From positions 186,001 to 250,000 of the forward strand of contig JAXMCA010000001.1 of assembly GCA_046349595.1 (NCBI GenBank): a stretch of 64,000 bases of DNA, written 5' to 3'. Of this stretch, positions 51,129-61,300 are shown piece by piece. Source of the DNA: JACRLW01 sp046349595. GTDB taxonomy: Bacteria > Planctomycetota > UBA1135 > UBA2386. Made by a program: the position numbers and the translations under genes. The notes beneath the pieces are model-generated. The model saw only the letters and a list, made by a program, of their open reading frames with translations. It did not search any database and was not told the DNA's origin. Every line of letters begins with the position of its first letter. Position 1 is the first letter of the stretch.

Positions 51129-52496
51129 TCAACGACGACCGGCACCGATCGGCGCGCAGAACGCGACGACGTAGCGCCACTCGTCGCTCTTGCCGCCGTC
51201 GGTGCTGACCTCGCACAGCCAGACCTTGTCCGGTTCGCAGATCAGTCCGACCGGCTTGAACACGATGCACGGCCCGGATCCGTAGCCGCCACCGGCGACG
51301 TTGAGGTAGTCGATCGCGAGCGGTTCGCCCTGCGGCAGGAAGTTCTCATCGAGCGCGCGGATGCGCACACGCAGGTCGTCCTTCTTCGGCGTGCCGCCCT
51401 TGAGCGGCGCGATGCTCCAGGCGATGTGCGCGCGGAAGAAGTCGACCGGCACCCAACCCGGCGGCGGGTACATCACCGCGTCGATCTCGCGCGTGCCCTT
51501 GCCGGAGCCGTCCATCGACCACATCGCACTGAACGATCCAGACGAGCCGAAGCCGGTCTTCTTCATCACCGGGTTCAGGCACCAGCGACGGTGACCGATG
51601 CGGTCGATGTTCGAGGGATCGGAGTCGTCCATGTAGTTGTCGACGGAGTAGATCATCGACGGCCCGACCGAGAGGTTGCTGTGGCTCGTGCCCTCGTAGG
51701 CGAGCTTGTAGCGCTCCTCGTCGAAGTCGTCGGGACGCTTCGGTGTGTGGTCGAGATGGCCGATGTGCGCGCACAGCGCCGCACCGGCGTCGCACAGCTC
51801 GTTCCAGCGCGGCTCGAGGCTCATCTCCTCGTAGGGCAGACGGCACAGCGCGCGGAAGGCCTGCAGGCGGCGCAGTGCCGCGAGGCGTTCCGCCTCGTGA
51901 TCGAGAGTGTCATCCGGCGCCGGGCCGAGGACGGTCTCGAGCTTGCTGCGTAGGGCGTCCTCGCGCAGCGGGAAGGGATCGACGATGCCGTCGAGCTTGA
52001 TCAGTTGGCCGTCGGCCCAGCTCTGCTTGCTCAGCGGCTTCCGCGCCTGGGTGATCTTGAGATCCCCGTGCAGCAGGCCCTTGCGGTAGCTGCCGGCGCG
52101 CTTCCATTGGCCAGTCTCGTCGAGTTCCTCGAAGGGGCCCTCGAGCACCCCGGCCTTCCAGGTCGTCAGCTCCTTGCGCTTGCCGTCCTCGTGGCAGAGC
52201 TCCTGGGTCCCGTCGCGCTGGTCGTCGCGCCAGTTGGACCGTTCGACGACCTGGCCGTTCGGCGCGAGCATCAGCCAGGTGCCCTGCTTGCGCCCGGCCC
52301 GGTAGCTGCCGCGCCAAACCGGCTTGCCGGACTCGTCGAAGCTCTCGTAGACGCCGCTGCGATTGCCCTGCGCGTCGACCGCATAGCGCTCACGCACGCT
52401 GCCGTCGGGCCAGGTCTCGATGTGATCCTGCTGCTGCGCCGGTGCGCGCAAGGCGCACAGCACGAGGCAGAGGAGTGCGAGGCCGGTCCGCGACAT
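51129..52496 (-). CDS. Secreted protein with MORN-like repeats and a CAP (SCP/PR1-like) domain
   Basis: A 455-residue protein with a signal peptide (1-21, ending APAQ). Residues about 28-150 carry MORN-like units (ESGKPVWRGSYRAGRKQGTW, GQWKRAGSYRKGLLHGDL). A CAP-type domain follows, with HSNLSVGPSMI and IDRIGHRRWCLNPVMKKTGFG (His and GHRRW are typical CAP positions), and an extra beta domain at the C-terminus. Extracellular or periplasmic. Function unknown. Confidence 0.7.
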   Translation of the reverse strand: MSRTGLALLCLVLCALRAPAQQQDHIETWPDGSVRERYAVDAQGNRSGVYESFDESGKPVWRGSYRAGRKQGTWLMLAPNGQVVERSNWRDDQRDGTQELCHEDGKRKELTTWKAGVLEGPFEELDETGQWKRAGSYRKGLLHGDLKITQARKPLSKQSWADGQLIKLDGIVDPFPLREDALRSKLETVLGPAPDDTLDHEAERLAALRRLQAFRALCRLPYEEMSLEPRWNELCDAGAALCAHIGHLDHTPKRPDDFDEERYKLAYEGTSHSNLSVGPSMIYSVDNYMDDSDPSNIDRIGHRRWCLNPVMKKTGFGSSGSFSAMWSMDGSGKGTREIDAVMYPPPGWVPVDFFRAHIAWSIAPLKGGTPKKDDLRVRIRALDENFLPQGEPLAIDYLNVAGGGYGSGPCIVFKPVGLICEPDKVWLCEVSTDGGKSDEWRYVVAFCAPIGAGRR

Positions 52497-52621
52497 CGCG
52501 GCGCATGGTAGCGGACGCAGTCGTTACCGCTGCCCCACAGTCGTCGCACGACACGTGCCCCGGACAAGTTCGCACAACCCGGCACACCCGTTGCCCTGCG
52601 GCCGCGCTCGATCGAGGAACC

Positions 52622-55051
52622 ATGATCACCCGCACCATTCGACCCCTCCTCCTGCTCGCCCTCGGCGCGGGGCAACTCGCCGCGCAGCAGGTCCGCGCGA
52701 CGGCCGCGCGCATCGACGCCGATCTCGTCGACGGCATCGCCACCGTGAGGATGTCCCTCGACCTCCACAACGACGGCGGTCGCATCGGCGAGGCCGACTG
52801 GATCGTGCCCTTGCCCGAGGGTGCCGTGGCCGACGGCTTCACCACGCGCATCGGCGACGGCCCGGTCCTCGCCGGCGAGGTGCTCGACGCCGCGGGCGCG
52901 CGCGGGGTCTACGAGTCGATCGTGCGCCGTCGCCGCGATCCGGGGCTGCTCGAGTACGCCGGCCGCGGCTGTCTCCGCGCGCGCCTGTTCCCGATCGCGC
53001 CCGGGCAGGACGCGAAGGTCGAGGTGCGCTGGCGACAGGTTCTCCCCGAGCTGTCGGGACTCCTGCGTTGGACCCAGCCGGTCGCCGCGTGCGGCATCGA
53101 CGGCATGCCTCCGCAGCAACTCGCCTTCGCGATCGACCTGCGCACCACGGCGCCGCTGCGCAGCGTGATCTCGCCGACACCGGGAGCCGACGTGCGCCAG
53201 TTCGACGAGCACCACGCGAAGGCGAGCTTCGAGACCGTCGCGGGGGCGCCGCAGCCCCGCGAACTCGCCCTCTACTACGGCGTCTCGCCGGAGGCACTCG
53301 GCCTGCACGTGATCACCCAGAGACCCGGCGAGGGCGACGACGGCTTCTTCACGCTTCTGGTCTCGCCGAAGCTCGATTGGAAGGGCGAGAAGGTCCCGCC
53401 CCGCACGATCGTGTTCGTGCTCGACGTCTCGGGCTCGATGGCAGGGGCGAAGTTCGACTCCGGCAAGCGTGCGCTGCACCAGTTCCTGCAGGGACTGCGA
53501 GACGTCGATCGCTTCGACATCGTGCCCTTCAGCACCGACGCGGATCCCTTCTTCGCTGAACCGGTCCCCGCCGATGCGGAGCATCTCGGGGAGGCGCGCA
53601 AGCGCATCGCCGACCTGCAGGCCCGCGGCGGGACCAACATCGAGGCGGCGCTGCGGCGCGGCATCCCAGGACACGTCGCATCCGGCTCCGACATCCCCCT
53701 GTGCGTGTTCCTCACCGATGGCCTGCCGACCGCGGGCACGGTCGCGATCGAGGAGTTGCGCGGTCTGGCCAGGACGCTGGTCGCCGAGCGCGACGCCCGC
53801 GTGTTCGTGGTCGGTGTGGGTGACGACGTCAATACCGTCCTGCTCGACGACGTCGCAGACCAGGGCCGCGGACTCTCGCAGTACGTGCGCAACGGCGAGG
53901 ACATCGAGGAGAAGGTCTCCGACCTCTGCCACAAGATCGGCAGGCCGGTGATGACCGATCTCGCGCTCGCGATCGATGGTGTGGGCGCGAACCGGGTCGC
54001 ACCGACGCGCCTGCCCGATCTCTTCGAGGGCCAGCGCCTGATCGTCACCGGGCGCTATGCGAAGCCGGGGCGACACGCGGTGCGGCTGTGCGGCAAGGTC
54101 GGCGGCATCGAGAAGGAGTTCGTCACCGAGGTCGAGTTCGCGGCGCAGGAGGGTGCCAACGACTTCGTGCCCAAGCTGTGGGCGACGCGACGTGTGGCGA
54201 CTCTGCTCGAGGAGATCCGCCGCAATGGCACGCAGCAGGAACTGCTCGACGAGGTGCGACGGCTCGGCGTCGAGTTCCAGATCGTCACGCCGTACACCTC
54301 GCATCTCGTGGTGGAGGAGGCGCTCGGCGTGGCGCCGCCGCTGCCGGGCTCGCGGACACTCCATGGCCCGGGTCCGGTCGGTCCTGCGACGGCGGGCCCC
54401 GGCGGCGCCTACCGCGGACCGGGGGACCGCGTCCCGCCCGGGGGACCGGTCACCGGCGGCATCGCGCTGTCCGACTCCCGGGGTGCTCCGGCGAGCATGG
54501 ATTCCATCGTGACCTTGCTGCGCGGTGCCGGTGGCCTGCCGAAGGACGCGAGCCAAGCTCAGGCCGAGGAGATGGCGAAGCGCATCGCCGGCGAGATGCA
54601 GCGATCCGCCGGCGGGCTCGAGGCCTTGCGCAATGGACGCGCGACCGGTGCAGGTGCCGTCGACGACAGCGTCTGCCTGGGACGCCTGCTGCGCAGCGTG
54701 TCCTCGACGTCGGACTCGGACGAGTTCTACCTCGGTTCGGGTACGCAACTGCTGTCCCCCGCGGCCGCCGACATCGCCGCGCTGTTCGTCCGCCGCATCG
54801 CCGACAAGGTCTTCGTGCTGCACGCCGGCGTGTGGACCGACCGCGCCTTCGACGCCGACCATGCCTACGCGAAGACCACCAGGGTCACCGCGTTCAGCGA
54901 CGAGTACTTCGCGCTGTGCGCGGCCCGCAGCGAGATCCTGCGCTACGTCGCACTGTCCTCGCGCATGAAGTTCGTCCTCGGCGACGAGGTGATCGAGATC
55001 GAGCCGCCGGCGCCTTCGGCGGAAGATGCGCCGAAGGCGAAGGGCGGATAG
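52622..55051 (+). CDS. Secreted VIT and von Willebrand A domain protein
   Basis: An 809-residue protein: signal peptide (1-22, ending LAAQ), VIT domain (about 25-150, with ADWIVPLPEGAVADGF and GVYESIVRRRRDPGLLEYAG), and a VWA domain with MIDAS FVLDVSGSM (268-272 core) and TDGLPTAG. A C-terminal half like inter-alpha-trypsin-inhibitor heavy-chain proteins (FVPKLWATRRVATLLEEI) follows, then a Gly/Pro-rich linker near 560-600. The ATG at 52622 follows a GAGG site. It is divergent from the MORN/CAP gene. Probable adhesion or ligand binding in the envelope. Confidence 0.88.
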   Translation: MITRTIRPLLLLALGAGQLAAQQVRATAARIDADLVDGIATVRMSLDLHNDGGRIGEADWIVPLPEGAVADGFTTRIGDGPVLAGEVLDAAGARGVYESIVRRRRDPGLLEYAGRGCLRARLFPIAPGQDAKVEVRWRQVLPELSGLLRWTQPVAACGIDGMPPQQLAFAIDLRTTAPLRSVISPTPGADVRQFDEHHAKASFETVAGAPQPRELALYYGVSPEALGLHVITQRPGEGDDGFFTLLVSPKLDWKGEKVPPRTIVFVLDVSGSMAGAKFDSGKRALHQFLQGLRDVDRFDIVPFSTDADPFFAEPVPADAEHLGEARKRIADLQARGGTNIEAALRRGIPGHVASGSDIPLCVFLTDGLPTAGTVAIEELRGLARTLVAERDARVFVVGVGDDVNTVLLDDVADQGRGLSQYVRNGEDIEEKVSDLCHKIGRPVMTDLALAIDGVGANRVAPTRLPDLFEGQRLIVTGRYAKPGRHAVRLCGKVGGIEKEFVTEVEFAAQEGANDFVPKLWATRRVATLLEEIRRNGTQQELLDEVRRLGVEFQIVTPYTSHLVVEEALGVAPPLPGSRTLHGPGPVGPATAGPGGAYRGPGDRVPPGGPVTGGIALSDSRGAPASMDSIVTLLRGAGGLPKDASQAQAEEMAKRIAGEMQRSAGGLEALRNGRATGAGAVDDSVCLGRLLRSVSSTSDSDEFYLGSGTQLLSPAAADIAALFVRRIADKVFVLHAGVWTDRAFDADHAYAKTTRVTAFSDEYFALCAARSEILRYVALSSRMKFVLGDEVIEIEPPAPSAEDAPKAKGG

Positions 55052-55063
55052 TCTCGCCATCGC

Positions 55064-55894
55064 ATGCCCGACCGCGAACTCGGTGAGTACATCCTCGGAA
55101 CCGACGGCGACGAACTGCGCCGTCTGCAGTTCCAGCACGTGGTGTGGACCGAGCAGCTCTACGAGCTGATGCGGCGCGTCGGGCCGCGCGCCGGCGACCA
55201 CGCGCTCGACCTCGGCAGCGGGCCGGGCTTCACCAGCGTCGCGCTCGCGCGGGTGGTGGGACCGCGCGGCAAGGTCTTCGCCTGCGACACCAGCCGGCGC
55301 TTCCTCGCCTTCCTCGAAGGCGAGAGCAAGCGTCTGGGGCTCGAGCAGCTCACCTGTCGCGTCGGCGACGTCGGCGCGCTCGACGTGCCGCCGTCGTCGA
55401 TCGACTTCGCCTACGCACGCTGGCTGTTCTGCTGGCTGCCCGACGCGACGCCCGCGTTGAAGTCGGTGCACAAGGCCCTCAAGCCCGGTGGTGTGCTCGC
55501 CATGCACGAGTACCTCGACTGGTCGGCGATGACCCTGATGCCGCGGAGCCCGATCTTCGACCACGCCATCGACTGCTGCATGCAGAGCTGGCGGGAGGGC
55601 GGTGCCACCATCGACTTCGTGCGCGAGGTGCCGCGGCTCGCGTCGGCCTGCGGCTTCGCGATCGAGGAGCTGCAGCCGATCGCGCGCGTGGGGCGCGTGG
55701 GCTCGCTCGAGTGGCGCTGGATGGGCGAGTTCTTCGAGAGCTACCTGCGCAAGCTGGTCGGGCGTTCGCGCTTCGAGTCCGGCGACTTCGTCGCCTTCCA
55801 GGACGAGTGGAAGAAGCGCGAGCGGGACGGCAGCGGTTTCTGTCTCGCTCCGACCATGGCCTCGGTCGTACTGCGCAAGCTGCCGCGCGCCTGA
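55064..55894 (+). CDS. SAM-dependent methyltransferase
   Basis: A 276-residue class I methyltransferase: SAM-binding ALDLGSGPGFTSVALA near residue 47, CDTSRRFLAF, and FAYARWLFCWLPD, HKALKPGGVLAMHEYLDW (motif post II-III). The substrate cannot be told from the sequence. It starts 12 bases after the VIT/VWA gene and could be co-transcribed with it. Confidence 0.85.
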   Translation: MPDRELGEYILGTDGDELRRLQFQHVVWTEQLYELMRRVGPRAGDHALDLGSGPGFTSVALARVVGPRGKVFACDTSRRFLAFLEGESKRLGLEQLTCRVGDVGALDVPPSSIDFAYARWLFCWLPDATPALKSVHKALKPGGVLAMHEYLDWSAMTLMPRSPIFDHAIDCCMQSWREGGATIDFVREVPRLASACGFAIEELQPIARVGRVGSLEWRWMGEFFESYLRKLVGRSRFESGDFVAFQDEWKKRERDGSGFCLAPTMASVVLRKLPRA

Positions 55895-55911
55895 GCCTCA
55901 TCCGCCCGTCG

Positions 55912-55928
55912 CGCGACGAGTCTCCGGC

Positions 55929-55932
<4 letters not shown>
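55912..55932. repeat. 21-bp dispersed repeat, copy 2, at the galT stop
   Basis: Exact reverse complement of 36021-36041. On the galT strand it starts at the galT stop codon (TAG at 55929-55931) and runs downstream toward the methyltransferase end. It is followed on that strand by the 10-base palindrome GTCGCGCGAC, which overlaps its end. Confidence 0.7.
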
Positions 55933-56947
<1,015 letters not shown>

Positions 56948-56951
<4 letters not shown>

Positions 56952-58330
56952 CGCGTGCCTCGCGGCCAGCGCAGATCGAGGATGCCCGAGGCCGCGGCAC
57001 CGGGAGAGCTGCCGTCGAAGACGCGCACGGCCTGCGCGGTGCGCGCGGCATGACGGCGCGCGACGCCGATCACCCGCTCGTGCGCATCGTCGCGCGCGAG
57101 GATCGCCACCGTGCCGCCGCTGCCGCCGCCGGTGATCTTCGCACCGAACAGGCCGGCACCTGGGCCGACGGCGCGCACGTCCTCGACCAGGGCGTCGGTC
57201 GCGGCGCTGCCGAGCCCACAGGAGCCGTAGCTCGCGTGGCTCGCGTACATCAGCGCGCCGAGCTGTTCCGCGACCGCAGGCTCCGCGGCGCGCGGCAGCA
57301 GTGCGGCGAAGCGCGTCACGCGGTCGTGCTCGCGGATCGGGTGCGCTGTCGCGGCGCGCAGCGGATAGCGGCGCTCGGGATCCACGCGCGTGACGTGGTC
57401 GGCGATGCCGTCGAAGAGCGCGAGGAACTCGCGGCCGAGCACCGACTCGGGCAGGGCCGACTCGAAACCGTCGAGCTCGTCCGGTCCGAACTCGCAGAGG
57501 TGGCGGCGCATCGACCAGTCGGCGCGTTGTGCGCACAGGATGCGCAGGCCCATGAAGGCCGCGGTGCGCACGTCGGCGTAGCTGTTGCCCGCCACGCTGT
57601 GGCGCGTGCCCGAGTCGATGCCGAAGAAGCGCACGCCGCCGGGGATCGCCACGTGGCCCTCGATCCCCGCCGGGCGACACAGGATCTGCAGCAGCCGGTC
57701 CGCGCGTCCGCACTGCGAAGTGATCTGGTCCATCGCTCCGCAGGGTGCTCCGGCGATCAGGTTCTCCGCGGTCTGGCAGGCGAGCGCGAGGCGGATCGGT
57801 TCGATGTCGTGCGCGAAGAACGCGCAGAAGGCATTCGCGCAGGCGACCTCGATCGCCGCCGACGAACTCACGCCCGCGCCGGACGGGACCTCCGACGTGA
57901 TCAGGAGGTCGAATCCGAGCTGCGGATCGAGTCCGTCCTCGCGCATCAGCACGACCAGGGGACCGAGCGCGTAGCTCGCCCAATTCGAACCGCAGGCCGA
58001 CAGCAGGCGGCGGACCTCCGCCGGCTCGGATCGCGCGGCGGCGCGGAACTCGTCGAGCAGCACCTCGCAACTGCGCCCGCGCTCCGGTCCCGCGCTCACC
58101 ACGCGGATGCGCCGGTCGTCGCGCGGTCCGATCGCGGCGTGCGTGGCGCAGTCGAGCGGCAACTCGAGCACACGCGAGCCGCTGTAGTCGGCGATGCCAC
58201 CCATGACGTCGAGCCGCCCCGGTGCGCGCGCGATGCGCACGAGGTCGGCGTCGCGGAAGCAACTGCAACGCAACGCCAGCTCCGGCAGCGATTCGACGAA
58301 GGCGCGGGTGTCGGCGAGGGTCTCGTGCAT
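56948..58330 (-). CDS. GHMP sugar kinase, L-arabinokinase/galactokinase-like
   Basis: A 460-residue GHMP kinase. The N-terminal signature RAPGRLDVMGGIADYSGS (about 35-52) is the form I associate with plant L-arabinokinase rather than the GEHTDYNGG form of galactokinases. The ATP loop is PSGAGVSSSAAIEVA (149-163), and the catalytic Asp is in MDQITSQCG; GGGSGG is near the C-terminus. It phosphorylates the anomeric carbon of galactose or L-arabinose. It starts 8 bases after the double glycosidase gene and overlaps galT by 4 bases. Confidence 0.85.
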
Positions 58331-58338
58331 CGCGGGCT

Positions 58339-61300
58339 TCAGCGGGAGCCCTCGATGATGCGCCACTCGTGGATGCCGGTCGACAGCTTGTCGTGCTGCG
58401 TGATCTCGAGCCGCAGCGCATCGGTGGTGACCGGGCTCCAGGTCGCGTGGTCGAAACGGTCCAGCGTCACCGGGTAGTCGCCTTGCACCGCCACCGGCTT
58501 CCACTCGCCGCCTTCGCGGTAGAGCACGCGCCAGGACACCGGCAGCTCACATTCGCCGTGCGGGATGTCGCGCAGCCAGAACACCTCGCAGCCCTGCACG
58601 GACGCAGGCTTCGGGAACTCGTACTGCACCCACTCGACCCCGCCCTTGTGCGGCCAGGTGTGGAAGAAGGGTCGGCTCTTGTCGGCTGCATCGGCGATGT
58701 CGAACTGGTCCGACAGCGCGCCGACCAGGCCACCGTTGAACGACGCGCTCGCCTTGCTGCGGTGCGCCAGGGTCGGTCCCGGGGCAGGTTGCGCGGCACC
58801 GACTTCGGCGGCGAGCCAAACCGTCATCGGGCTGCGCCCGCGGTTCGCCCACAGCGCGTACGGGATGGCGCGGAAGGCGCGGGATCCCGTGATCGAGGCC
58901 TGGCGGCCGTCGCGGCTGACGAGGGCGGCGGTGCCGTCGAGCACGACGGTGCCACCGAGCACGCGCTCGTCGAAGTGCGCGTCGATCAGGGCCTGCGGTC
59001 CGACCATCAGTGCCGGAACGAAGTCGTCGCCGCCGCGCAGGTCGACGCCCTCGACGCAGTACATCAGCGGCCCGCGCTGCAATGCGAGCTTGCCGCGATC
59101 GGCCTCGACCTCGTCGCGGGCGCGCAGCTTGCGCACCGGCATCGGCAGATGGAGTGCGATCGTGTCGCCGTCCTTCCACTCGCGCTCGAGCAGCGCGTAG
59201 CCGTCGTCCAGGGTGACGGCGACCGGCTCGCCGTCGACGGCGAGCGTCACCGGCGCGGAGGGGCCGTCGATGAAGGAGTACAGCGCGCTCGGCACCGGGG
59301 TCTCGCGTGCCCAGCCGGGGATGCGCAGACGCAGGCGGAATCGCTGCGGCCGTGCTGCGCTGACGCGCAGCGAGATCTCGCCGTCGAGCGGGTAGCGCGT
59401 CGTGGTCTCGACCCCGATCTCACGTCCGCCGAGCGTCACGCGCATCCGTCCGCCGACGTAGAGGTTGACGAACAGGTCGTCGTCACCACGCGTCGCGGCG
59501 ACGAAGCGCGCGATCGACGGCACGAAGCGCGACAGATTGCTCGGGCAGCACGCACAGCCGAACCACGCGGCGCGGTCGGCGCCTCCGAAGCTCTGCAGCA
59601 CGTTGGGGTAGAAGAAGTGCGTGCCGTCGAGACCGATTCCGGACAGCACGTTGTTGTAGATCGAGCGCTCGAGCACGTCGACGTAGCGCGCGTCGCCGTG
59701 CAGCAGGAACATGCGGTGGTTCCACAGCGCGTTGGCGATCGCCGCGCAGGTCTCGCAGTAGGCGCTGGCGTTGGGTAGCTCGTAGGCGGCGCCGAAGGCC
59801 TCGCCCGCGCCGGTCGCGCCGATGCCGCCGGTGACGTAGAGCTTGCTGCCGACCACGTCGTTCCACAGGCGGTCGACAGCGGTGACGAAGCGCGGATCGC
59901 CGTCCAGCGCCGCGATGTCGGCCATCGCGGTGTAGAGGTAGGCCGCCCGCACGGCGTGGCCGACCGCGTGCTCGGCCTCGAGCACCGGAGCGTGGTCCTG
60001 CGCGTACTCGCCGTAGCCCGCCCGTCCCTCGGTGTGCCCGCGCTGCTCGACGAAGAAGCGCGCGAGGTCGAGATAGCGCTTCTCACCGGTCGCGCGCGAC
60101 AGGCTCATCAGCGCGATCTCCAGTTCGGGGTGTCCGGGTGGGGTGTGACGTGCCTTCGGGCCGAAGTCCCGGTCGATCAGGTCGGCGAGCTTGATGCCGA
60201 CGTCGAGCAGGCTGCGCTTGCCGGTCGCCTGGAAGTGCGCGACCGCGGCCTCGATCAGGTGCCCGGCGTTGTAGAGCTCGTGGCTCTGGCCGAGGTTGCT
60301 CCAGCGTTCGTCGCCGAACCAGCTCTTGAGGCGATCGCAGTGCAGTTGCCGCGCCGTGTACAGGTAGCCGTCGGGCTCCTGCGCCTTGGCGAGCGTCGCG
60401 ATGATCGAGTCGAGGCGCGCATCGAGCGCGGGATCGGGGTGCAGCGCGAGGTGGTAAGCCGCGCCTTCGATCACCTTGTAGACGTCGGAGTCGTCGAAGG
60501 GATAGGCGCCCTCGAAGCCGCCGTCGCGCATCCCCGCGGCGCGTTCGAAGTTGCGCAGGCGCGCGTCGCACTTCTCGAAGGCGTGCGGGATGGTGTGGTC
60601 GTGGCTCTGCGCGATGCGCGGCGACCAGAAGGCGTCGTCGACCTGCACCTTGCTGAAGTCGACCGGGACGATGCCGCTGCCCTGGCCCTGCTTCGGAGGT
60701 TCGGACGGCTTCGCCGCATCGCGCAGCATCGCCGCGGAGACCCAGCGCGGTGTCGCGTGTGCGCCTCGACCGGGCAGGAGCTTCAGCGCCACGACCTCCT
60801 TGCCGCGGGTCAGCGCCAAATCGAGTGTGTGTTCGACGGTCACCGTCGTCGCGTCCTGACCCGCGGGCACCGTGCCGTGCGCGGCGGGCAGGCCGTCGAG
60901 CTCGATCTGATAGGCGGCTTCGGCATCGGCGCTCGCGAACTCGAGGCGCACGCGCTGTGCGGCCTGCGGATCGCAGCGCAGGTCGAAACGCAGGAAGGAC
61001 GGCGAGCGCAGGGCGATCACTCCGCCCTCCAGCGTCTCCGGCGTACCGCGCCAGCTCTGGTGGTCGTGCGCGCGTTGCGACTGTGGATCACCGCAGCGGA
61101 CCGCGTCGACGACGTCGCCGCGCGAGGCGCTCGCCTCTCCGGTCGCGACCCCCTTGCCGAGCGTGACGAAGGCCGCGTAGCGCTCGCCGTGCACGCGGTA
61201 GAAGGGCGCGAACTCGAGGTCGCGCGGATGTCCGACGCCTTGCCGCGACCGATAGCGTGGTGCATCTCCCGGGATCCGTTCGAGCCAGGCGTCGGGTGCG

